Assembly (NCBI GenBank): GCA_018398805.1
Contig: JAGFBZ010000258.1
Location: 4,886,501-4,950,500, forward strand
From: Hirundichthys speculiger
Lineage: Eukaryota > Chordata > Actinopteri > Beloniformes > Exocoetidae
Reading direction: 5' to 3'
Length of the DNA stretch: 64,000 nucleotides
The notes below the pieces were generated by a model, which searched no databases, had not been told where the DNA came from, and saw nothing but the letters and a program-made list of their open reading frames with translations. The position numbers and the translations under genes are program-made. Each line of letters opens with the position of its first letter. The first letter of the stretch is position 1. Of this stretch, positions 45,301 through 55,600 are shown piece after piece.

Positions 45301-46519
45301 TTTTGAACAACTCTTTGTTTTAGGGACTTGATACCCACTATGGCCATGGGTCCTCTAGCTGACAGGAGCGAAGCTATGGCTTCCTCCAGTTATTCCAGGC
45401 GAAACAGACAGGATCTTTTCTGTCCTTTTTTCCCTTGCAGAGATGACAGGAACACCGCCTGGAATTTCTTGTGAGCTTCATCTTATCTATATTCTTCCCC
45501 GTTTTGTCCTCATCCTAGCGCCAAATCAGCGATTTTTGAATTAGTGGGAGTTTTGCATCGTTGCTTTCAAAACCAGAATTTTTCGTATCTTCCAAATCCT
45601 CAAACGCAGTGGTAACAGCTGGTTCTAGCTGGTGCTGCCACCTGGTGGATACCATTTTTGCAGTACTCTGGGGGACCCAGTTAGTATCCATGGTTAAAAA
45701 TGTCTTCATGTGCTTCATATTCATGTACAACACTACTCTTGACTTAAACATAAACTAACACTGAATAAATTATTGATTCACATTGTGATTATAATTACAA
45801 TATTATTAATCAATGTCCCCTGTGTCTTAAGCATTAATTCCAAGTGTGGTTCTGTCACCAAAAACTTTCATTTCTGACCTTTCACTTGAAAAAATTTTAC
45901 TCCAGTTTAAACCAACCAGCAGTCCTGTAGTCAAGTTAAATGGCAGTGTAGAAGGATTTTTTTTTTTTTTCATATACCTTGGTTTTAAAAGAGTGATTAT
46001 TTGGGTTACTGGAGTTACTGCTGTTTATTGGTAACCAGGAGCAAATCTGGGTGCTTTTTATGACCCTTTCCTCCCAGAGAACCATCACTCCATGGGTGTT
46101 TTCTGTTTAGATCCATTCTGTGTTTGACAGGCGTAACTAATAGAGTAGACAGGGATTTATTTTAGTAGGTGTAATTTGACACAGAGCAGGACTGAATTAA
46201 CACCCAGATCAATTACCCGTCTTTTTCCACAGCCTTGCCTACCGATTTATGTCTCAGAGCTGAAGTTGGCCTTCGCCCTGGTGATGGGCATTCAGTTTGG
46301 AAGTGGAGTGTTTTGGGTATGTTTCATTAATTTGAGCTCTTAACAGAATTTGGTGCTTCACAGCCAAATATGTTGAGTTATTTGACTTATTTCATCTGTT
46401 GCTTTCGTTCCCAGATTATCTTACTGGTCATGAGCGTCAAGCTGATGGGGCAGATAAAAAGGAAACAGGAGTTCCTGGCTCTTCTCCAATCAAACAGATA
46501 TGTTCCCGGTGCTTTCTAG
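39307..46519 (+). CDS. Tetraspanin (TSPAN8-like group), nine coding exons, 256 aa
   Basis: Exons: 39307-39387, 40908-40973, 41297-41410, 41504-41578, 41706-41804, 43934-44020, 44319-44378, 46233-46316 and 46415-46519, all GT-AG and all phase 0. Four membrane segments: about residues 19-41, 56-78, 86-105 and 205-233. The large extracellular loop has CCG (148-150), PSC (164-166), C168, C174 and C196, a six-cysteine pattern. An N-glycosylation sequon NRT lies at 135-137. The CCGL..G..DWG wording is like TSPAN8 and related fish tetraspanins. Such proteins organise membrane microdomains with integrins and other partners. The usual N-terminal palmitoylated CCLK-type motif is absent. Exact family member not assigned. 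Paralogue of the minus-strand gene at 52560. Confidence 0.85.
39845..40800 (+). mobile_element. Decayed Tc1-like element in tetraspanin intron 1, family C-related
   Basis: Left end ACAGTCATGTGCAAAAGAAAG is a known type of fish Tc1-like terminus. Inside, GGAGAAGCAGTTGTAGCTGC, ACAGATGAGACCAAAGTGG (DETK of a Tc1 transposase) and GTGATTATTGGGGCAGG, then AAGTCCAGGCCTCTACCCAAC (cf. the SPDLNP block), follow Tc1 order. Many stops and indels. Confidence 0.65.
40908..40973 (+). CDS. Plus-strand tetraspanin exon 2 (rest of TM1)
   Basis: 22 codons, acceptor TTCGAAG, donor AAG|GTAAGT. Encodes ALCFFMLRMTVIW.... The matching exon of the minus-strand paralogue is also exactly 22 codons, which supports both. 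A different frame is also open here but does not fit the phase-0 junctions. Confidence 0.75.
41297..41410 (+). CDS. Plus-strand tetraspanin exon 3 (TM2)
   Basis: 38 codons: MVSSMSVVMMYIIEV.. to GACKGKRWCLIL, the second membrane helix and the short basic inner loop. Donor CTG|GTAAAA. Confidence 0.88.
41504..41578 (+). CDS. Plus-strand tetraspanin exon 4 (TM3)
   Basis: 25 codons (YAAGMAAASQTIIVRTALSY...), the same length as in the paralogue. The acceptor is a CAG directly after about eleven TG units, which stand in for the usual pyrimidine tract. Donor GAG|GTATGG. Confidence 0.85.
41706..41804 (+). CDS. Plus-strand tetraspanin exon 5 (start of large extracellular loop)
   Basis: 33 codons, KRVVREESKLLAMM.. 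to LLYSIQEE, with an NRT glycosylation sequon. Acceptor GCCTTAG, donor GAG|GTAAGC. Confidence 0.85.
41805..43933 (+). other. Plus-strand tetraspanin intron 5
   Basis: 2.1 kb, contains repeat family A copy 3 at about 42690-42930 and a (CA)n run near 43178-43194; no exon candidate. Confidence 0.6.
42690..42930 (+). repeat. Dispersed repeat family A, copy 3
   Basis: CCAGTGCAGAACAAATGAACC at 42722 and TTTCTATGATTAGCTGCAGGAG to GGAAACTGAAGGTCAAATGCC follow the order of the copy at 34870-35220. More diverged than copies 1 and 2; the middle part is missing. Confidence 0.5.
43934..44020 (+). CDS. Plus-strand tetraspanin exon 6 (CCG motif)
   Basis: 29 codons, FECCGLIEGYKDWGSS.. to HYPGKC. Holds the CCG signature and three more loop cysteines. 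Acceptor TTCCAG, donor TGT|GTGAGT. Confidence 0.92.
44319..44378 (+). CDS. Plus-strand tetraspanin exon 7
   Basis: 20 codons (IRLRGSATLGAPKNQYVYRE), variable loop segment without cysteine. Acceptor CACCAG, donor GAG|GTAAGG. Confidence 0.8.
44998..45252 (-). mobile_element. tRNA-derived SINE-like repeat in tetraspanin intron 7
   Basis: The plus strand starts TAAATGGACTGCACTTATAT and runs through CCAAAGCGCTTTACA, CCATTCACACACCA and TGTCTTGCCCAAGGACAC, a very common fish repeat. The minus strand from 45252 begins GGTGGCTGTAACTCAGTTGG with A-box-like and B-box-like words (GGTAGAGCAGG; GGCGGTTTGATCC), giving a tRNA-like head. It is not a functional tRNA: no cloverleaf pairing throughout. Confidence 0.82.
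46233..46316 (+). CDS. Plus-strand tetraspanin exon 8 (last loop cysteine, start of TM4)
   Basis: 28 codons, PCLPIYVSELKLAF.. to FGSGVFW. The paralogue's matching exon is also 28 codons and starts PCLP. Donor TGG|GTATGT in both genes. Confidence 0.9.
46415..46519 (+). CDS. Plus-strand tetraspanin exon 9 (end of TM4, cytoplasmic tail)
   Basis: 34 codons and TAG: IILLVMSVKLMGQIKRKQEF.. to NRYVPGAF. A basic stretch follows the last membrane helix. Confidence 0.88.
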   Translation: MILLVMSVKLMGQIKRKQEFLALLQSNRYVPGAF

Positions 46520-47349
46520 AACTGCACTACGCTATATTTTAATACACGCTTGAAATTACTATCAAGCATATCTGGTTTGACTTTGCACATTATGCTGTAT
46601 ACCATAACCTCGCTATTTTGTGCTGTAGCAATATATATTATGATTTTCTATATGCTAAAGCATGTAACCAATGTTTATAGTAATCTACATGCATAAATCA
46701 ATATCATATTACTCTTTTGAGCCTTACTGGTGTAAAAAAAAAAAGAAGCAATTTAATGAGACTAACAGTACAAGTCTTTATATTATATTTACACTTCACA
46801 AGCTTTTGTCATATCTGAAAATGTTTTCTGTGACTAGCTTGGGGTTCTGTTAATGGGGGCCATGCAGGGAGGCTTCTTAATGTTTGTCTTTTCTTACATT
46901 CACCTTTTGCTTCCTTTTGCGTGTGTTTTAGTACTTTGAAATTTGGCAAACTCATTAAAATCAGCCCATTGGCATTCACAGTAAGCTCCCCTCCCCCTTT
47001 CTCCACTGGGGGTGGAGCCATAGCGCTTTGTGGACTCATCCATCTTACAACATCACTTTAAATACTTAATCATGAGAGAACAACCCCAGATAGATGTGTG
47101 AGTAGAAAACCCCTCAGCCACGCTCATTCCTCTTCTTCGTTTGAATGTATGAAGGTAAATTCAACATTACAATGATTGATATCACCTCTAGTGGCAACAA
47201 AGTGGTGTTACAAGACTTGGCAGTTTGTCCCGACTCCTCAGTGCAGGATGTTCAGAAGCTCTTTTGGCACCTTTAAGGACAACTGCCCTGACTCTTCACA
47301 GCATCTCCACTCTAGTGCCACCTATGGAATCAAGTAGGGGTCAGGCATC

Positions 47350-47830
47350 ACTTTTTTGCCATCCATCCATCCGTCCATTAAGAGCACCTTATCCAAGATT
47401 GTGTCCCAGGGGCAGCGGCTTAAGTGGGGAAGCCCAGACCTCCCTTCTCTCGAGACCCTTCCTCCAGCCCTTTGGGGGAATATTCGAGCATTCCCCAATC
47501 AGATGAGCGAATATAATCTCTTGAGCTTGTCTTCGGTCTGGCTCAGATCAAAACACCCTCGCAGGGAGGCATCCTAATCAGATGCCAGAAGCACCTGAAC
47601 TGACTCCTTCTGATGTGAAAGAGCAGCAGCTTTACTCTTGAGTCTCTCCCGAATTATAGGACTTTACTTTTCAGAGGGATAATCGTCGCTTTATCATAGT
47701 GGAGACGTTTGTGTGCCCAAATGATCCCAGGACCTTTGCTGTTGTGGGCAACTGCCTCTAGTTGGAGTCTCCCAAGGTAAATTTGGTCCTGGAGGAATGG
47801 GAGCACAATGTCCCTCACCTGTGGGTGGGT
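47350..47830 (+). mobile_element. Decayed non-LTR retrotransposon-like fragment
   Basis: CAGCAGCTTTACTCTTGAGTC, CGCTTTATCATAGTGGAGACG and TTTGTGTGCCCAAATGATCC match, from memory, a common fish LINE-derived segment that lacks coding capacity here. Family not assigned. Confidence 0.45.
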
Positions 47831-50641
47831 TACTAGGAACTGGCTCTTGGGACATTTTACCTAAATGCTTTTAAAAATGCAGTACTGTTACACTCTTTGG
47901 ATTTGAGCCAATGTCACTTTAAGCCGTAGTTGTTTTTCTGCCTCTCTGGACAACCGCCATCTTAAGTATTTGAAGACTGTTTTTCAAAGTATTTCACAAA
48001 ATTCAGCACAGATGCTCAGACCAAACTTTGGAAAAGGTGTCAGATGTACCTTTTTGCATTTTGAAAGTATTTTTGCATCCTAGCCAATTAAACCTTTGAC
48101 AATGATGGCAAACAGGATGCAAGGTCATATTTCTGCAATACTTGATCCATAATCCATACTGAAATGCTGCATGCATGCATACACATATAGACATATAGCA
48201 CATGCATGCTGGTTAGAAATATCTTCGGACGTTTGGCATTAAACACATGACCTTGAAACCTCTCAGGAGCACGTCAGGCACCACAGCTGCTCTGTAGGCT
48301 GGCTGAAGGCTTTGCTAAAATGTCTAACACGGGATAGATTTTTAGATCTTTTGGTTTCCTTTTGATTGTCTTTTTCTCTTTTGACAATGTTGCCTAATTG
48401 TCAAAGAAAAAATTAAAATATAAAATGGACCCTGTAAAAGTCAGCTTATCAGGCAAGTCTGAGTCCAAATGTGCTGGATGGACTTCACCATACACAAACT
48501 ATTTTGCAACGTTTGATCACTAGGGGGCGCTGTATTTAGCCAAAATGGGTTTGCCAAATAACTAAATGTTTTCCTTCAATGATAATACGATGATCAGCCA
48601 ACTTTTCATATCAGTCCAACTGCAACTGCCGTATTGGAAGGTTTCAAAATGTTTAATGCATCACTAAACCACATCACATAGATTTTTGCTTTTTAAAAAT
48701 ATTATTCCACCTCTGCCTTATCATATCTGAAACAGGAAGTGAGGTCATATGGCAGCAATAGTTCCTCCAAATTTTTTAAGCTTCTTCAAAAATCTACTAG
48801 TAGGTTTTTGCATTAGGCAAAATTGTAATTCGCTGTCAGTGACGGCCACATTTTTAACTTGTTTAGATTTAATTGCCATGATGACTTTGGCCTGGTGAAT
48901 TCCTTCCTCTCAGCTGCTTATGGTGTTATTTTATAGTCAGTTTTCTTCTCTGTACAATATTCTGATAAAGTTTATCTCCATTCTACATCAGGTTAAAGAA
49001 TCATAGTGAATCTGATCAATCCAGACGATATCATTAAAAACTACTATGCTTTGGGGACAGAACAGCTAGTTTATCCAGGCTTCTGGTATCCATTTATTAC
49101 CTTGAGCATTAAAAAAAAAGCAAAAACAAATCAAAAACTCCCTCATTGGCAGACAACAGACCTCTGATCTATTGTATTTTGGCTAAAACATTCTGCTTCT
49201 TCTGCTCTCCATATGTTGTTTACATACACATGGAACCAAAGCAGCTCAAATGTGGCTGATCTATGCTTTTCTGGAACCAAAAATGTTGTAGTTGTGTTCA
49301 AATATTTATATGCAGATATCAGTTTATAGAAATTACACCCATTATTTCCAAAAGAAAAGTCCTTTTTGGCTTCTTAGTTTGGGATGCATGCTTATAAAAT
49401 TTCCTTTATGGATAAAAGTTAGCAAAGTTATATGTTATGATTTTTTTTCAAAATGTTGACACAGTTTCATGAAATCTTAATGAAATGTCTGTGGCATGTT
49501 TTGGTCAAAAGATCACAGGAATACACTACAAAAGCTCCCCTTTCAACCATGTCTTTACCGCTCTGTTTATAGCAGCTGGTTTTAAGTCAGCAGCTCAGCC
49601 CCTCTCCGTGCCCCTCCTCCACGAACTATTTGTTACTTTCAAAATCAGCACTGCAGCTTTTTTGTTACCCGTTCCCTGGGGTGGGATGCAATAAACTCAG
49701 CCTGATATGAAGTTGTGTGGGGATAAAGATGGAGAAGCTGGATTGTGCTGCTCGAATCTGGGTCTGTGGTGTCACATGACCCTATAAATCTGTACAGGAT
49801 AAAATGACAGCTATTTTACGTTTGAGTTTTCAGTTGATAGCTATTTAAATACCCAAATGTCCTCAAACAAGGATTATTTTAACCGAACTTGTTATCTGAG
49901 CTTCATTTCATTGTTTGTACCTGAAGCACATTTCCAGCATTTGCGTGATCTTAAATCTGTTGAAAATATATTAATAACATATATGTAGCATCTTTTCTCA
50001 ACACTGTTTACAAAGTACTTCTGTTGAAATGTAACCATTTATTGCTCAGTGTAGACAAAGGAATGAGTCACGTTTCATTGTGACCTCAGAATGTCTCGAC
50101 TCCTCGTCACGCACCCTCTATCTATCTGAAACATCGCCACTGCGTTTTCTTTTTTGAGAAGCACACGAATGAGTGAATGATGCGTCATCGTGTCCACTCA
50201 CTGGGGGACTTGATGGCTTCTGTTTTCGCTGCGTGTTCAGCAGACCTGGGGGAAGATCATCACTTATTTTCATTTGAAGGTTTGGTCAAATGTTGGCAAG
50301 GCTGCTGCAAAGCACTTGGTGAGGATCCCGTAGTAAAGAGAGTCGTGGATAACGTTCTTGACCAATCCTCCAGCTGATGCTACTCTCACCAAAGAAGCCT
50401 TTCTGCCACATCACTTCTGTAATGACTTGCTGCATGAACTGCCTGCAGTTGAAATCTCTGACTAATGTATTGTCAAATGAATTTCATCTGAAAAAGCAGA
50501 TCCAGTATCTACCTGTGCACTTTAACCATTAATGCCTGATATGCAGTATGTTCTTTAAAGTGTGGTGTTATTGTTTATGTCATACACTTTTTGTTTTTAT
50601 TTATGAGGAGAAACTTAATGTAAAATTTTGTAAATAGTGGG

Positions 50642-50647
50642 AATAAA
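50642..50647 (+). promoter_or_regulatory. Candidate polyadenylation signal
   Basis: AATAAA followed by a TGTG/T-rich stretch (TGTGATTCTTGTTTCTGG), the usual arrangement of a real 3' end. The transcript it belongs to is unknown; it could be a distal end of the plus-strand tetraspanin 4.1 kb upstream. Confidence 0.35.
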
Positions 50648-52110
50648 ATGTGATTCTTGTTTCTGGTCTTGATTTTATTTCAAAATTGTTACTTCTTCAC
50701 AAGTCATGGTGTAGTAAAAAACTACGCTTACACCCTGGAGAATCTGGAGTTAACAGCATTGCAAGCACAATTTTCTATGGACAAGTTGTTATCAAGCAGT
50801 TATTTACTTTCCAATGTCTTGTTTCATGAAGATGGAAGCCAGGATGGGTTTTGACTCTTCACTCAGGCCAGTAGATGGGGACAAAGACTTGGGGGGGATT
50901 AAAAAAACATTTCAGCTCCACCCCAAAGTGGCTTATGTTGGCCTATAGTTGTGGTTTATGGTTTTTTTTGTTTGTTTGTTTGTTTTGTTTTTTTTTTTTT
51001 TGGGGGGGGGGGGGTTGTGATGTTTTTTTCTGGAGAGTTTAAAATATTTCCTCAATTCTGAGTTTTGTTCACTGTTTAAATATCCTCTTGATGATGTTGC
51101 TGTTGTCTTTAAAATAAATTGTCACACAAGAACATGGCAGTGCAATCATTTTTTAATACGCAATAGAAAAACCGTCAACAGAAATGTTCACATCAAAACC
51201 TCAGTCGGAGCAGCACAAAGGAACATCGGCAATGTTTAGTTCAGCAGGTCCCCCTGTAGGTGTGGAGGTTAAGTTGCTTTAAGACGCAAGTGAAAATCTA
51301 TTTGCTTGGTCCCTTACTTGCTTATTGATGTCCACTGTAGCTCTGCGAGCTGATTTCAGCTAGTTGTTGTGTAACTTAGTGATGCTGCTCATTGACTTTG
51401 AATTGGGCAGCATCAAACGACGGCAAATTGAATTGTGGCTCAATTGTCTCCCGTTGAAAGTGTTACTGCTGCAGAAATTTGAGCCAAGTTCAGCCAGTTA
51501 AATTGCAGCTGCACAGCTCGTCCCAGCCAATAAAAGATGATGGCCGCAGATGTTGACGGAAACTACGCTGCCACCACGATGCCGTAAAGGACGGTGCCGT
51601 AAAGCGATGCGCAGTTGTCGCGAAAGCCGACCGGGACAGGGGTCAAAAGTTACTGGCAGCTTTTGCTGACAGCAGATGTTAAACCGCAAGAGCTAGATGA
51701 TGCTTCCTGAACAAAGATCCTTCAAAACTCCTTTGTGGTGCTTGTCAAAAAAAAAAAAAAAAAAAAACACATAAAAACAACATAAAATAAAAAGAAACAA
51801 GACAAAAAGAATGGATGACAGATTAGACATTCACATACCCATCACCTATTCCTTTCTGTACACTATCATTTTATGCTGTACATAAAGCTTAATTACACAA
51901 CTTTAACACTTTGAATCTGGATACCACTTGCATTCAACTATTTGAAAAAGGTGGTAATGAAAATAACAACAAAGTGAAAGACCCCAGTTGGAAAAAAAAA
52001 CTGAGCAAAATAAAAGTTAGCGTAACATTAATATATTTTTCATACAATATAAATTTAATTCAAAACTTAAAATTGAGGCTTCAGATACGTTAAAGCTGCA
52101 AGGCAATTCA

Positions 52111-52116
52111 TTTATT
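52111..52116 (-). promoter_or_regulatory. Candidate polyadenylation signal of the minus-strand tetraspanin
   Basis: TTTATT on the plus strand (AATAAA on the gene strand), about 445 bases after the stop. Confidence 0.35.
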
Positions 52117-52559
52117 TTTTTTTTTTATGTTTTATCAAAGATCACAATTCCCTGCTCATCAGTGCTTGTGTCATGAAACAAAGACGCTTAATTACAAAAC
52201 CATGAAAAATGTGAGTTAAAATTCAGAGAACAGAAATAAATGTGATTATCACGAATAAATGGGATCAATAATTTCACAGCTGTACAACTAAAATAACAAA
52301 AGCTTCATTAAGCATGTAAAAGGCTTACAGGCTGAAAGGGTTTAAAAAAACATAAAAAAAAATATCCACAGATAGATGTCAATCATGTTTTTCTGTAGTT
52401 ACATAGATTCACTCTGGATATGGTATTTCAGGGCTCATGAAGCCATTTTTGTCTTATTGTTTGGAAAGTTTCTATGTTAAACATTCTGACAGGAAATATG
52501 AGCCTGGGTGTTTTGAACAGCAGCAAACATGATAGAAAAAGACAAACAAACAGGTGAAC

Positions 52560-52688
52560 TCAGTTCAGAGTTTCTGTGAGAGAGGTGTAGTTGCCTGCTT
52601 TTGCTTCTTTGCTGTAGACCACCGTTGGGGTTTCCTCCTTTGCATTCAGCTGACACAAGATGACGATGCACAGCACGACTGACAACAC
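52560..52688 (-). CDS. Minus-strand tetraspanin, last coding exon (end of TM4, tail)
   Basis: 42 codons and TGA: VLSVVLCIVILCQLNAKEE.. to TSLTETLN. Acceptor TTGCCGTAG. Too short to stand out as an open frame; found because it completes TM4 in phase after exon eight. Confidence 0.85.
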   Translation of the reverse strand: MLSVVLCIVILCQLNAKEETPTVVYSKEAKAGNYTSLTETLN

Positions 52689-55600
52689 CTACGGCAAAGT
52701 CAAACAGAGGAACTTTGTTGCTTTCGGTTGCTCTTTTTTGCAGTGCTCTGCAATGAGCTGCAGGACTGAATGGGAAATGAATCTAGTTCATGAGATGATG
52801 GCATTCGCTCACTGATTACTCGAGGATTTTGTCATTCACCATGAAAATAAAACAAAACAAACAGAAACATGAGAATTAAATTAGATCTCTGGTCTCAGAA
52901 TGATCTAATAAAAATCAGCTTCAGTAAATAATATTTAAAAACCTGACAGCTAAAATGTAAACAAAAAAGTAATTTGGTTGTTGAACTAATATAAACCTGA
53001 TAAAAATGAACAGCAGCATGATGAGAGCGATTCGGTGCGATCGTGTGTCTGCACACACATGTACGTAAATGTGTGCTCAACAGTCTATCAGGAGGCACGA
53101 AAAAGCTCTTTTTTAAATTTGGTGGTCCGAGCCTGAGGGGAGGAGGTGTGTGGATTTCTCGTGATACAGGCTGATGTGAGTGAGACGGCTGGTCAGCTGC
53201 ATCCCATGATCCTCTGACCTCTGGCAAAGATGCGAACCTGGAGGTGGTTTGCAGTTTTGAACAAACGCAGACTGTTCAAGTCAGTGTTTGTTCAAGTCTT
53301 AATACCCGTCCTCATGCTCCAAGGATCGTTTATTTTTTATTATGTACTCTAAGCTTTTAATTCATCACATCATTGCAGCGTTGCCAGAAATTTCTGGTTT
53401 AAAAAATATTATGTGATGAGGTGCAGAAAGAAATAAATAAACGAGCCCCCTTAGAGCTGCCAGATGTGAAATCAAGCCTTGGAGACAAAAAACTGTTTTT
53501 GTACGAAGCTTCATGTTTATTAATCCTCCAAAGCTGGACATTTTAACACGGACAGGATTTCTTCCTGGTGTCCCTTTTAAGTTTCTCTATCAAACACAGA
53601 AGTCCTCATTTCTCCCTGTCAGCCTTCATTTTCATCAAATTATCTTTCTTCTCACTAAATAAAAAAATATTTAAACCAAATAATTCATTAAAAAAAAAAT
53701 CACTTAATGAATGTCAGCTTTGCCACCTTCTTTTCTGGTATGTCTTTAAGTCCGTTTGTGTGGAACTGAATGATGTAGCCTGGGATGAAACAGAGTTTGA
53801 CAGACCTTATCAAGGAGAAAATGTGCTACATGTTGGATGGATCAAAGTATCGTGGTTATTGATTCTTGGGACCTGAAGTGGGTGTCACCTGGTGTAAGTT
53901 GGTCCAACTTCATTACCATGTCGGCTCTCAACCAAGCAAATGCTGACAAAGTTTGCTATTACAGCGTCACCAGCCAACAAATCTGTAGGTGCACGAAGCT
54001 GCAGGTGCATGTTGCAATCTTTCAATCAATCAATCTGTGTGGGCTTCACCTGATCATGATACAGCGCTCTCACAAAAGCAAAAACAAAGGGTCCACTCGA
54101 TCTAAAACTGCAGTCTCCACGTCTGCCATACTGTCACCCAGCCACTAGGTGGTGCTGCCGCAAAAAAAAAAAAAAAAAAAAAAAGACCCCCACAAGGATC
54201 CAACATCTGCGGTCCTGAAACAACATGTTTCATAACACTGCAAATCTGAGAAACGTGCATCACTTCTCTCATCCTCAAAGATTTCACACTCAGATGCCTT
54301 AAGTGGGAAGGTCACTCTCCTCAGAGCTGGACAGCTATTGTGATTTTTGTCATTTACACTGAATGTCTGTCAGATGCTTAAGTTTGAATTCTTCCTTAAA
54401 ACACACTTTCAGTCTTTGCACACAAAGACTGAAAGTGTGTTTTAAGGAAGAAGTTGAGCTATTGTTTCAATTTACCCCACTGCATTTAGCTCAATTACCT
54501 GCCATTTTAAAGGGGCACATGATGAGAAATTTTTTTAGACCTGGATAAATTTGCTTTGATTTAAAAAAAATGCCAATTGAGTGTAATTTTGACAAGAAAA
54601 AACGCAGAAATTATTAGTGGTTCCAAAATAAGTAGTCACGTCACCATCATGTCCACTGGCTCATCTTACCCCACACATCCTTTTCCTTAAGACTTCATGA
54701 TTGAAAAAAATTGAATTTAGTTCTCAAAACAATAAAGCAGCAATATCAGGATAATCATGATCATTTAATAGCTGTCAAGCACGATGAACATCAGAGAAAC
54801 TATTTGTGTGCTGAGTAGTGCTAGTTGTAGGAGCTAAGACAAGAATAGGCTCATCTTAATCACAGCTTCGTCATAGTCATGCTGCTATAGGCCTACGCTG
54901 CAGGGGGACGCCAACATGATCTGCTGAGCGGTGTCTCCGCTGCTCTTCTCCCTTTCCTTCCCTTTCCTCCTCCCTTTTTCCTCCTCTAGCCCATTCCATA
55001 GTTAATTAGGAACACCTCGTTACTGTAACTGTGCTACATTTTCTTTCCTATAGTTTGTTGTGCTGTTTTGCCCCCTTTTTTTCTCTTTTCTTTCTGTATG
55101 TTTGCAGGCCAGAGTTTCCTGAGTTGCATGCTGACTTGCAGTTCCATCCTCTGGCCATCCCAGCGTTTACCTCCAGTTGTGTGTGTAGGTGTGTTTTGGA
55201 TGCCGACTGGCTGATGGCCAGCGACCTGGTCCTCTGACCATCTCACCTCAGTGCTGCTACCTGCATCTGTTTATGTCGTCATATCATTCAGTCATTTGTA
55301 TGCTCTCCTCTCTCTGTCCTACACCCTCTCTCTGTCCTGTCTCTCCTCTCTTTTTTTCTTTACCCGGCTGGCCTTCGGCAGGAAGGTCCCCCCACATGAT
55401 CCAGGTCCTGCTCAAGGTTTCTTCCTCTTAAAAGTGGAGTTTTTCCTCAGCCCCCCTTTGGCTTAAAGGTTTTTTTCTCCCACTGTGGGGGTTTTTTTTA
55501 TCTGCCATTATCCTTGTTTAGGATTCAATATTACATTTTTAGTTAATGATATTTGCTCGGAGGTCATGCTCTGGGTCTCTGAAAAGCGCCTAGAGACAAT

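Larger units (their letters stand above)
46520..52110. other. Large spacer between the two tetraspanins
   Basis: AT-rich and mostly featureless. A decayed LINE-like fragment lies at about 47350-47830 and a T/G-rich run at 50955-51015. A 66-codon frame lies at 50177-50377, followed by an AATAAA at 50642. It may hold a long 3' untranslated region of the plus-strand tetraspanin, but no confident link exists. Confidence 0.45.
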
